Shown here: positions 1-6,148 of the stretch, piece after piece | Numbering within the stretch: position 1 is the first letter of the stretch | Layout: the number at the start of each line of letters is the position of its first letter | NCBI GenBank assembly: GCA_910579295.1 | Contig: CAJTTC010000030.1 | Coordinates: 1 to 8,389, forward strand | DNA length: 8,389 bases | Source of the DNA: an uncultured Christensenella sp. | GTDB taxonomy: Bacteria; Bacillota_A; Clostridia; Christensenellales; Borkfalkiaceae | Reading direction: 5' to 3' | Notes under the pieces: model-generated | Databases searched by the model: none | Told to the model about the DNA's origin: nothing | What the model saw: only the letters and a program-made list of their open reading frames with translations | Program-made: the position numbers and the translations under genes

Positions 1-2
1 CA

Positions 3-92
3 AAGAAAAACAGAAAAGCAACCGCCGCTAACACGTATGCGGACAGAGGTCGCCCGCAAGACGATTTTGCAGGGCACGGCGGGTGGTTTTAA
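3..92 (+). CDS. 3' end of an upstream gene (partial)
   Basis: This is the C-terminal tail of a gene that begins left of the window. The frame starting at base 3 stays open for 29 codons and stops with TAA at 90-92. It gives a hydrophilic tail with a basic start (KKNRK) and the ending GHGGWF. The frame was chosen because its composition looks protein-like and because its stop leaves a 27-bp gap holding the ribosome site of the next gene. Frame 1 is also open, to a TGA at 121-123 that overlaps the next ATG, and frame 2 stops at 31. The choice is therefore not certain and no function can be assigned. Confidence 0.4.
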   Translation, partial: KKNRKATAANTYADRGRPQDDFAGHGGWF

Positions 93-119
93 AATCAATA
101 TAAAGCGAGGTAATAAAAA

Positions 120-1241
120 ATGAACGATTTTTATAGACATAAAAGCAGTGATAAAGTAAAGAGTATATTTACGGGCATAGCGTTTGTGCTTGTGTTCGTA
201 ATTCTTGCGGGCGTCTTTATGCAGATATTCGGCACGGGTAAACAAAAGCCGTCCGAGTGGTTTAAGAAAAATGAACCGGAACAGATACAGCCCGAAGCGC
301 CTGACGGCTTAGTTAACGTAACTGAGGAAAAAGGTATAAGTCTTATGTCCGCGAGAATAGCTTCCGAAGATTACGATGAATACGGCATTGAAGCACAAGC
401 GGATACCGCATACACGCTCACCGCAACGGTGAATGCGAACGCCGTAGACAAAAACGTTGTTTGGGGCGTTGCCTGGAAGAACTCTTCCAGCTCCTGGGCG
501 AGCGGCAAGTCAATTTCAGATTATGTAACCATAACGCCCGCGACCGAGTACGGGCTTACCGCTACTCTTACCGTCAAACAGGCTTTCGGCGAGCCTATAA
601 ACGTGAAAGTTGCTTCGTATATCGATACGACTGTAAACGCTATTGCGCAGGTTGATTATCTGAAAACGCTTAACTCATTTACCGCAACTCTTAACCCCGC
701 ACTTGCCGCGAATAAAACAGGCAGACTGTATGTCGGGAATACCGAAAATACTATTTCCGTTACGCCTACTTACGGTGTAGGCACCGTTGAGGGCACGGTT
801 TCACAGTACACAATCAGATTATACCTTGCCACCACTACCCGCCAACGTATTACCGACTTAATGAAAAGCGGCACAGGCACTGCAAGTTTTACAGGTAAGG
901 AATACGCCGACATTACAACCACTTCGGGTAAATTTACTTTTGATTTGTTTAAGCTCGTCAATGGCGGCGGGTCGAGCAGTACTTACGATACCGCAAGGAC
1001 ATTAGTCAATAATTATGTGTACAATCGCGGCGCGACCGATAATTCAACCTCTATGGGACAGGACTGTCTATTCAACAGAGTTGTTTATACTATCAAATAC
1101 ACTTACGGACAGGATTATACAAAGACCGTAACTTACGAAGATACGAATGGCTTTTATATGAATAAAAAAGGGTTAACTCAAATTGCCGTAATAGATAATA
1201 TTAACCTTGATAAAAGCGAAATAGTCGTACTCCCCTTGTGA
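120..1241 (+). CDS. Single-pass membrane protein with Ig-like ectodomain
   Basis: The 373-aa protein has a short basic N-terminus (RHK, DKVK), one hydrophobic span at about residues 16-38, and a long beta-rich part expected to lie outside the cell. There is no signal-peptidase site, so the span is probably a retained anchor with the N-terminus inside. Residues about 75-180 resemble a bacterial Ig-like (BIG2-type) domain: TLTATVNA, KNVVWGVAWKN (111-121), YVTITP and AFGEPINVKVAS (155-166). The rest (190-373) is Thr/Ser/Tyr-rich and unrecognised, with a single cysteine. The start is supported by GCGAGGT at 105-111. The next gene's ribosome site overlaps this gene's stop, so the two are co-transcribed and probably coupled. 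In context it is likely a surface or particle component involved in adhesion or assembly. That role is inferred, and no named family was confirmed. Confidence 0.92.
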   Translation: MNDFYRHKSSDKVKSIFTGIAFVLVFVILAGVFMQIFGTGKQKPSEWFKKNEPEQIQPEAPDGLVNVTEEKGISLMSARIASEDYDEYGIEAQADTAYTLTATVNANAVDKNVVWGVAWKNSSSSWASGKSISDYVTITPATEYGLTATLTVKQAFGEPINVKVASYIDTTVNAIAQVDYLKTLNSFTATLNPALAANKTGRLYVGNTENTISVTPTYGVGTVEGTVSQYTIRLYLATTTRQRITDLMKSGTGTASFTGKEYADITTTSGKFTFDLFKLVNGGGSSSTYDTARTLVNNYVYNRGATDNSTSMGQDCLFNRVVYTIKYTYGQDYTKTVTYEDTNGFYMNKKGLTQIAVIDNINLDKSEIVVLPL

Positions 1242-1244
1242 GGT
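1240..1244 (+). promoter_or_regulatory. Ribosome site choosing ATG 1252 over GTG 1243
   Basis: GAGGT at 1240-1244 overlaps the stop codon of the 373-aa gene. It lies 7 nt before ATG 1252, which is ideal spacing. The upstream in-frame GTG at 1243 lies inside this ribosome site and has none of its own, so the 459-aa product from 1252 is preferred over a 462-aa one. Confidence 0.75.
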
Positions 1245-1251
1245 GAAACTA

Positions 1252-2631
1252 ATGCACAAGGCAACAGTCTTGCATAAAATAGCGACGGTTATGCTCGCGT
1301 TCATATCCTTGTTAGTCTTTTTAACGGCTATTAGCGGCGTTGGCGTTATTGCTTACGCCGCCGAAACCGTTTCTAACGTTCTGGACGATTTATACAAAGA
1401 CAAAAATTTTAACTTTGCCGAATACCCCGAGAACCCGCAAGACTATTCTTTAGAGGTTATCCAAATCGCAGAGAGCACGCAGGGCAATTTGGTTTTATAT
1501 ACTTATCAGCCGTGTCAAGGTTCTTATCCGTTGTTGGCGACCGAAATTAATATGTCGTTATCAAAAACCGTTGACGGAACAAAACTATATCGTTTAACGC
1601 TCTTAAATATAAACGGCGTCTTTGCAAAGTACAAGGTCGAGGGCGTAAAAGTAAATCCGACAGCTGAAAGGTTTTACAGCATTACCAGCATTTACCGTGA
1701 CTATATAAAGGATATTGACGGGGGAACGGACAACGGCAATTTAGTCAATGAAAAGGCTTTTAGCGTTGGTCAGTATTGGAAAGTAACAACGCAGGGCGAT
1801 ACTGTTAATTATGAAATGATTAAAGTCGATACGGTTATGATACTTAACCCGTTTACGAGCTATATCAGACAAAATAAAAATCATTCGGTTAACGGGTATT
1901 TTCAAGATAACTATTATGTTGCATTTAATACAGAAAGGAATATAGAAAAGCTCTTATCAGCAACGGTTGAATATCGAATACAGGACTATTTTTATAAAGA
2001 GAATAACGTTCTCGGCTTCGACAATACAGATTTTTGGAACAAGTCAACGTTCAGCAACGAAAGGCGATTGCAAAAAGAAGTTTACTGCGACGAAGTAAAC
2101 GAACTCAATCAACAGGGCTTCAATTTGTTCGGAATATTCGATTTTAATAAAACATTCACCTGGAAGCGCATACAGTCAAGCGCAGATTTTACTGAGAACG
2201 CGGGAGCAAGCTCATCTGATAATGACGAGGTTAAAAAATTGCAGTGGGTGTTAATGTTTGACGAAACGTCCGTATACCGCTATCAGAGCAACGGCACATT
2301 AATAACAACTTACGAGGAAACGGGGCAGATTATAGACGAGGTAGCGGTATTGCGCCTTGAATTTGTCGAGGACGGCGTAACCTATAATTTGGGCGCGGTT
2401 TCGGATAAAGTGTCCAACGACTACGATTTTAATGACGGAACGGGCGATCCGGGCGATAGTAATAAAAAACGACGAATAGGCATTATCGGCTTAATTATTC
2501 TTATTGTGCTTATAATCATTTTCTTTCCCCTCATATCTCCTATTCTCGGTGCAATAGTAAACGGCGTTGTGTTGATAATATGCTTGCCCTTTAAGGCGAT
2601 AAGCGCACTATTCAAAAGGAAAAAGGAATAA
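1252..2631 (+). CDS. Exported surface protein, signal peptide and C-terminal anchor
   Basis: The 459-aa protein starts at ATG 1252. Residues 1-36 form a signal peptide (basic HK, hydrophobic core, AYA box at 34-36, cleavage just before or after A37). Residues about 40-400 are a hydrophilic beta-rich ectodomain with a recurring style of motif: FTWKRIQ (302-308), KKLQWVLMFDET (328-339), and VAVLRLEFVEDGVTYNLG (364-381). A linker rich in Gly, Asp and Pro leads to KKRR and then a strongly hydrophobic segment at about 409-448, which is one or two spans and ends in FKRKKE. A signal peptide plus a C-terminal membrane anchor is the layout of the adsorption protein pIII of filamentous phages, but no sequence homology to pIII is visible. 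Expected place: outside face of the membrane, anchored at the C-terminus. The function is inferred from architecture and position only. The next gene follows after 5 bp. Confidence 0.92.
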   Translation: MHKATVLHKIATVMLAFISLLVFLTAISGVGVIAYAAETVSNVLDDLYKDKNFNFAEYPENPQDYSLEVIQIAESTQGNLVLYTYQPCQGSYPLLATEINMSLSKTVDGTKLYRLTLLNINGVFAKYKVEGVKVNPTAERFYSITSIYRDYIKDIDGGTDNGNLVNEKAFSVGQYWKVTTQGDTVNYEMIKVDTVMILNPFTSYIRQNKNHSVNGYFQDNYYVAFNTERNIEKLLSATVEYRIQDYFYKENNVLGFDNTDFWNKSTFSNERRLQKEVYCDEVNELNQQGFNLFGIFDFNKTFTWKRIQSSADFTENAGASSSDNDEVKKLQWVLMFDETSVYRYQSNGTLITTYEETGQIIDEVAVLRLEFVEDGVTYNLGAVSDKVSNDYDFNDGTGDPGDSNKKRRIGIIGLIILIVLIIIFFPLISPILGAIVNGVVLIICLPFKAISALFKRKKE

Positions 2632-2636
2632 AAACT

Positions 2637-3032
2637 ATGGCACGTAAAAGCAAATCACGCAAATATAAACCCCGTAATGAGTTTAGGCGTAATAAGAGTG
2701 CAACGGCGCAGGGACATTATGATTTTGTGTTCGGTGAAACGGATACACACTATAAATCATTGGGTTTAACAACTCATCCTGCGGCGGGCTATACATATTA
2801 CGCCTTAACTCAAAACCCTAACCCTAACGATAAGCGGCAGTCTTATTTAAAATTGGACGTTCGCAATACTAATAAAAAACATTTAAATGAAACGCCTGAA
2901 AAAGGTTGGGGTTTTGCAAAAGAGGATATGCCCGTAGTCAGGCATACTGTTAAAGCGTATAAAAAACGTACCAACCGAAAACCTAAAAATTGGTACGTTA
3001 AAAAGCGAAAATGGAATAAAAAAAATAGATAA
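2637..3032 (+). CDS. Small, very basic protein (131 aa)
   Basis: The family is not recognised by name. The protein has 34 Lys/Arg against about 10 Asp/Glu. The charge is concentrated in both tails: residues 3-20, and 107-131 with KKRTNRKPK and VKKRKW. Between them is a likely folded core with HYDFVFGE (27-34), YKSLGLTT, NPNPNDKR (58-65), KGWGFAKEDMPVVRH and no cysteine. No membrane segment or export signal is seen, so it is probably cytosolic and could bind nucleic acid or the membrane ATPase. The ribosome site AAAGGAA at 2622-2628 lies at the end of the previous gene, and the intergenic gap is 5 bp. Its last five codons overlap the 3' end of a predicted minus-strand RNA. It shares size, charge and operon with the 132-aa protein at 5646, but no clear alignment between them was found. 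Confidence 0.9.
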   Translation: MARKSKSRKYKPRNEFRRNKSATAQGHYDFVFGETDTHYKSLGLTTHPAAGYTYYALTQNPNPNDKRQSYLKLDVRNTNKKHLNETPEKGWGFAKEDMPVVRHTVKAYKKRTNRKPKNWYVKKRKWNKKNR

Positions 3033-3104
3033 GCCTCAATAAGTAACTTGTCAAACGCAAGCACCACTCGGTAAAAGCACTAAATGCTTTATGACTTATC
3101 TATT
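3018..3104 (-). ncRNA. Predicted small RNA in the 3033-3199 gap
   Basis: A minus-strand promoter at 3140-3111 predicts transcription start at A3104. That is exactly the first base of AATAGATAAG, which pairs perfectly over 10 bp with CTTATCTATT (plus-strand arms 3024-3033 and 3095-3104). Directly after the second arm the RNA has six U residues (plus-strand A3018-3023), as at an intrinsic terminator. Inside the closing stem are AAAGCA/TGCTTT (3074-3079 with 3085-3090), CTTG/CAAG (3047-3050 with 3058-3061) and a 3-bp ACC/GGT hairpin (3063-3072), giving a multi-branched fold of about 87 nt. There is no ORF. The 3' end is antisense to the last codons of the 131-aa gene. No known RNA family is recognised. 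A plasmid/phage antisense or copy-control RNA, or a replication or packaging signal, are possibilities only. Confidence 0.55.
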
Positions 3105-3110
3105 GACATT

Positions 3111-3140
3111 ATTATAAGCGGTAATGACGGCAAAAGTCAA
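3111..3140 (-). promoter_or_regulatory. Sigma-A-type promoter, minus strand
   Basis: Reading the minus strand, TTGACT (3140-3135) is followed after 18 bp by TATAAT (3116-3111). The -10 box is a perfect consensus and the -35 box matches 5 of 6. It drives transcription leftward into the predicted 87-nt RNA, against the direction of the surrounding operon. It shares TTGACTTTT and TATAATAAT with the promoter at 6149-6177. Confidence 0.6.
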
Positions 3141-3164
3141 ACGATTTTACGACGAAAACAAAAA

Positions 3165-3182
3165 TTGAAAGTACACTTTCAA
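3165..3182. repeat. 18-bp dyad, operator-like
   Basis: TTGAAAGTACACTTTCAA has two perfect 8-bp arms around a 2-bp centre. It sits 18 bp before the ATG of the 30-aa gene, touching its ribosome site, and upstream of the minus-strand promoter at 3111-3140. It could be a repressor site controlling either direction, or a weak 7-bp hairpin in the leader of the 30-aa gene. No convincing plus-strand -10 box was found nearby, so the controlled promoter is unknown. Confidence 0.4.
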
Positions 3183-3199
3183 AAAGGACGGTAACGGCA

Positions 3200-3292
3200 A
3201 TGAAAATACTTAAACGGATATTGTTTATATTGCTCGGCTTGGCGGTGCTGCTTACGGTAGGCTATTTTATTTATACGGGGTTTCAAGTATGA
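3200..3292 (+). CDS. 30-aa single-span membrane peptide
   Basis: The tiny gene encodes a basic start (MKILKR) followed by one hydrophobic helix at about residues 6-27 and an uncharged end (GFQV). An AAAGGA-like site at 3183-3188 precedes ATG 3200. The stop overlaps the next start as ATGA (3289-3292), the usual sign of translational coupling, and this is the main reason to believe it is real. Size and form recall the small minor coat proteins of filamentous phages (pVII and pIX, 32-33 aa) or a small holin-like or assembly peptide. It is shorter than a typical major coat protein and has no cleavable signal. It is the first gene after the non-coding gap and directly upstream of the ATPase block. 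The function is unproven. Confidence 0.65.
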   Translation: MKILKRILFILLGLAVLLTVGYFIYTGFQV

Positions 3293-3441
3293 GCGAAATT
3301 GAATTGTTAAATGAATTTGAAAAAGAATTTGATAAACAACTTTGTTATGAATTGTCTTGTGAAGCACGTGATTGTAGTGAATGTGAAATTTTTTTAGATT
3401 ACTTCGGGGAATATAGAAATGAACGAAAGACGGCGGTTTAA
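3289..3441 (+). CDS. 50-aa acidic Cys4 protein
   Basis: The protein is short and acidic (MSEIELLNEFEKEF) with four cysteines at 19, 24, 29 and 32, spaced C-x4-C-x4-C-x2-C. This would suit a small zinc or iron-sulphur site, although the spacing matches no family I can name. It starts in the ATGA overlap with the 30-aa gene and ends 23 bp inside the 741-aa ATPase gene, so it is sandwiched in a tightly overlapped trio. There is no membrane segment or export signal, so it is probably cytosolic. It may be an accessory or regulator of the ATPase, but this rests only on the gene order. The overlap on both sides and the clean codon run make a chance ORF less likely. Confidence 0.62.
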   Translation: MSEIELLNEFEKEFDKQLCYELSCEARDCSECEIFLDYFGEYRNERKTAV

Positions 3442-5644
3442 TTATCGGCATATCGTTTGTATAATGATTACGCTTGCGTTTATATGCGTAAGCGTTTTCG
3501 TGTTTCCGAACGCATTAGGGCGGCTCATAGAGAGCGGACGAGACTTTGGTTTGTCGATAGCGTATTATTTCTGCGAAATGTTCGGAATAGAACACGGCTT
3601 TGCGCCTACGGTCAACGATTTACCGAAATTTCCGTTCTTCCCGTCTTACGGCGAGAATACGCCCGTTACACCACTACCGGACAACGTTCAAGACTTCAAG
3701 AATAATTGGGGTGTGTATTGGCAGTTGTGGACGGATAAAGCGAATTTTTACGGTTATCTTGATTTTATCGGCAACTTGCTTTTTACGCTCTGTAAAGTAG
3801 TTATAATTGCTTTGCCTATCCTGCTTGTTCTATGGTTAGCGTTTAAGCGGTATCTTAAAACCGAAAACAACGATTACAACAAAGACAGTAAACCGCTTAA
3901 AGTGTTTAAATGGTTTACCGCTCATACATACCGCCCCGTTAAAACTTGGGTTACAGAGTTTTTAACGTTCATTGTAGAACATAAACCTTATTACGTTATT
4001 TGGGCGGTATTGTGGGCGTATAACTTCAATTTCATAACGATACTGCTTGAATTTTTGGCGTTCTATTTTTACTTTGTGATGTCGTTCGACGTGGTAAATA
4101 TCTATCGGCAGGTGTACAAGCTCTTTCTTGATTTATCCGTGCCGTTTACGTTTGTTCCGTTGTGGGCGTGGGTAATTGTCGCGGTTGTTGTACTTGAAGT
4201 TATAAGCCGCAGAATTGCGTATAATCGGCTATACCACCGTGAACGCCGTAACCGTGGGTTTATAAACGAGCGCGGCGTTGTAACGTTTGTGGTCGGCGTT
4301 ATGGGCGCGGGAAAGACTTTGCAAATAACGGATATGGCGTTATCTACGGAAGTGCAGTTCAGGGATATGGCGTTTGAAATTATCCTCGAAACGGATATGA
4401 AATTTCCGAATTTTCCGTGGATAAATCTTGAAAATGCCATAAAGCAACAAATAGCACGGCACAGAATTTACGATTTACCCTCTTGCCGCGCGTTTATACG
4501 CTGTTTGTGCGCTTGCTTTTGTGCGGGGTACAGCAATGCAACTATCCGTAAAAGCTGTCGCAGACAGCTAAAAAAGCGTTACGGGTTAGGCTATAACAAT
4601 TTGTGTTTTGATTACGATTACGAGCGTTACGGTCTGACCTATGACGATAAATTAAAGCTAACGGATATCTGGACGGCGTTGGAAGATTATGCTTGCGCGT
4701 ACTTCATTTATACCGTTCAATCGTCTTTGCTGTTGTCTAATTACTCCGTAAGAACGGATATGCTTTTTGCGGACTTAGGCAATTTTCCGCTCTGGAACGG
4801 CGATTTTTTCAAGCGCGACAGTCGGCTTATGGAAAGCTATTCCCGCCACGCTCATATACTTGATTTCGATATGCTCCGTTTGGGTCGCAAAATGCTTGAC
4901 GATAACCCGAACAGAAACGCTTTCGGTTTCGGCGTTTACATTATATCCGAAATTGACAAGGAACGCAAAAATACGCCCGAATTAAAGGAAGTTAAAGCAA
5001 GCGCGGCAGAGTGCAACCAAAAGAACGATTTATTTAATGTACTGCTTAAAATGAGCCGCCACGCTTGCGTGGTCGCTAATCGCGTATTTATCAAGATATT
5101 TGCGGACTTGCAACGCCCTACGAGCTTAGGCGCAGACGCGCGGGAGCTGGGCGAAATAGTTGAGATTAAAGCTAAGGGCGAGAAAACGCTTGCTCTTCCG
5201 TTCTTTGCCCCGTTCCATATCTTTAATTTTTTGTTCGGGTGGTTGTACGGCAAGTTTCAGAATTTTTACGTTCAATATCGTTACAACCGCGCGGACAACA
5301 CATTGTTTTTATACTGCTTGAAGTCCATAACTGCGAAATTACAGCATTATTGCGAGCGTACGGCTAACGTTTTTGGCAGTCAGACATTAACGCTTGAAGT
5401 CGAAAGCGGCGCGCGTGAGGGCGATATTAAACAATGTAAGTATTTCAGACAAAGCAAAAAGATTTATAGCAAACGTTATTCTACTGATTGTTTAAGCGGT
5501 ATATTTGAAACGCGCGCGGCGGTCAATACGGTTGGCTTGGACGATATGAGAGAATATGCCGATATTATGGCTACGGCTGACGAATTGGGCTTGCAGAACT
5601 CCCACTTCCAAACGGAAATAAATAACTTGAACGAGGTATCTTAA
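3419..5644 (+). CDS. Membrane-anchored Zot/pI-like ATPase (741 aa)
   Basis: The N-terminal third is membrane-embedded, with spans at about 11-33, 117-142, 191-222 (one long or two short) and 241-263. Between the first two is a Pro-rich, presumably external, loop. After RRIAYNR comes a P-loop ATPase domain. Walker A is GVMGAGKT at 293-300. The Walker B-like strand is GVYIISEID at 505-513, with Ser in place of the usual Asp before Glu511. A later region has SRH (546-548), a FADLQRP sensor-like segment (561-567) and ADARELGE with a candidate arginine finger. This order resembles Zot/pI assembly ATPases of filamentous phages, within the FtsK/HerA group that moves DNA. Residues 356-368 hold five cysteines. 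A hydrophobic patch (591-612) follows the ATPase core. GGGGAA at 3406-3411 supports the start. Likely role: ATP-driven extrusion or transfer of DNA through the cell membrane. A conjugation coupling protein is the alternative. Confidence 0.93.
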   Translation: MNERRRFNYRHIVCIMITLAFICVSVFVFPNALGRLIESGRDFGLSIAYYFCEMFGIEHGFAPTVNDLPKFPFFPSYGENTPVTPLPDNVQDFKNNWGVYWQLWTDKANFYGYLDFIGNLLFTLCKVVIIALPILLVLWLAFKRYLKTENNDYNKDSKPLKVFKWFTAHTYRPVKTWVTEFLTFIVEHKPYYVIWAVLWAYNFNFITILLEFLAFYFYFVMSFDVVNIYRQVYKLFLDLSVPFTFVPLWAWVIVAVVVLEVISRRIAYNRLYHRERRNRGFINERGVVTFVVGVMGAGKTLQITDMALSTEVQFRDMAFEIILETDMKFPNFPWINLENAIKQQIARHRIYDLPSCRAFIRCLCACFCAGYSNATIRKSCRRQLKKRYGLGYNNLCFDYDYERYGLTYDDKLKLTDIWTALEDYACAYFIYTVQSSLLLSNYSVRTDMLFADLGNFPLWNGDFFKRDSRLMESYSRHAHILDFDMLRLGRKMLDDNPNRNAFGFGVYIISEIDKERKNTPELKEVKASAAECNQKNDLFNVLLKMSRHACVVANRVFIKIFADLQRPTSLGADARELGEIVEIKAKGEKTLALPFFAPFHIFNFLFGWLYGKFQNFYVQYRYNRADNTLFLYCLKSITAKLQHYCERTANVFGSQTLTLEVESGAREGDIKQCKYFRQSKKIYSKRYSTDCLSGIFETRAAVNTVGLDDMREYADIMATADELGLQNSHFQTEINNLNEVS

Positions 5645-5645
5645 A

Positions 5646-6044
5646 ATGGCTAAGTTTGTAGGTAAAATATTTAAAGTAAGTAATAATAAGATAGGCCTAC
5701 GGAATGACGGCGCGCACAATGTTCACGTTGTATGGTATAACCCGTTTAAACGTAAATTCCGTTGTAAAGTTATCACTTCGCTTGAAAGTGAAAAGGAATT
5801 GAACGGAAAAGAGTTAAAGCAATTAAAGACTACGCCATACGTTAAAAAGCGCGGCGCAAAAAACACGTTCCGATTGTTTAAACGTAACAAATATGCGAAA
5901 GTCCGTAAGGGTGAAATTGTGCCTATTCCCGAAAGTAAATTGCAAGGCTTTGCTGTATGGTCAGGTTATCAGAATACGGTTGAATTATCGTTAGACGATT
6001 TAAAAAAGGCGAAAGCGCAGAACGATAAAAAGATTTTGAAATAG
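5646..6044 (+). CDS. Small basic protein (132 aa), last gene of the operon
   Basis: The family is not recognised by name. The protein is Lys/Arg-rich, lacks membrane segments and looks like a compact beta-rich fold. It has HNVHVVWYNPFKRKFRCKVITSLES (about 24-48), then KKRGAKNTFRLFKRNK, IVPIPESKLQGFAVWSGY (about 91-108) and a charged C-terminal helix (DDLKKAKAQNDKK). There is one cysteine. The gene begins 1 bp after the ATPase stop and its ribosome site GAGGT (5633-5637) lies within the end of the ATPase gene, so its amounts are probably tied to those of the ATPase. A strong terminator follows the stop by 2 bp. It could be a DNA-binding or chaperone partner of the ATPase. A PemK-like small-barrel fold crossed my mind from the strand pattern but is not supported by any motif. 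Confidence 0.9.
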   Translation: MAKFVGKIFKVSNNKIGLRNDGAHNVHVVWYNPFKRKFRCKVITSLESEKELNGKELKQLKTTPYVKKRGAKNTFRLFKRNKYAKVRKGEIVPIPESKLQGFAVWSGYQNTVELSLDDLKKAKAQNDKKILK

Positions 6045-6046
6045 AG

Positions 6047-6075
6047 AAAAGCGGAAGTAAAAACTTCCGCTTTTT
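6047..6075 (+). terminator. Strong intrinsic terminator, usable from both sides
   Basis: AAAAGCGGAAGT (6047-6058) and ACTTCCGCTTTT (6063-6074) form a perfect 12-bp stem with an AAAA loop, followed on the plus strand by T residues to 6075. It ends the plus-strand operon 2 bp after the last stop codon. Because the stem begins with AAAA, the minus strand also reads as a hairpin plus T tract, so it can stop transcription from the ncRNA promoter at 6149-6177 and from the minus-strand gene cassette. Confidence 0.9.
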
Positions 6076-6142
6076 AATATGCTTTTAAACGAACGCAATT
6101 TTCTACGAGCTGCTACTCTGTTTCAGCCTAAAAGCTATATCT
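6047..6142 (-). ncRNA. Predicted small RNA in the convergent gap
   Basis: The consensus promoter at 6177-6149 predicts a start near A6142. The bidirectional terminator at 6074-6047 would end the transcript after about 96 nt. The RNA contains no ATG and no ribosome site, so it is not a small gene. Near its 5' end GCTTTTA pairs perfectly with TAAAAGC just before the terminator hairpin (plus-strand arms 6081-6087 and 6129-6135), and the helix can extend by three pairs past a bulge. The loop between them is about 41 nt and contains a weak CTG/CAG hairpin. The predicted shape is one closing helix plus the terminator stem. No known RNA family is recognised. Regulation, replication priming or copy control are all open. 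Confidence 0.48.
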
Positions 6143-6148
6143 ACAATT

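Noticed and set aside
2817..2830. Telomere-like CCCTAACCCTAA run
   Set aside because: It lies in frame in the 131-aa gene and simply encodes the NPNPN motif; only two repeats.
3046..3084. Resemblance to a tracrRNA 3' hairpin (ACCGAGUGGUGCUU) in the predicted RNA
   Set aside because: The match is short, and there is no cas gene or repeat array in the window.
3103..3127. Plus-strand promoter from TTGACA at 3103-3108
   Set aside because: No -10 box at 16-18 bp; TAATGA is only 13 bp away. The TTGACA overlaps the start of the minus-strand RNA instead.
3124..3168. 14-codon plus-strand ORF beginning MTAKVKRF
   Set aside because: No ribosome site, very short, and overlapping the minus-strand promoter.
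3179..3451. 90-aa minus-strand frame opposite the small plus genes
   Set aside because: No ribosome site, odd His/Tyr-rich composition, and it lies antisense to two coupled small genes and the ATPase start.
3457..3800. Plus-strand frames of 82 and 66 aa inside the ATPase gene
   Set aside because: Arg-rich shadow frames within a long gene with a clear domain.
4102..5253. Minus-strand frames of 112 and 105 aa opposite the ATPase
   Set aside because: Antisense shadows without ribosome sites or recognisable features.
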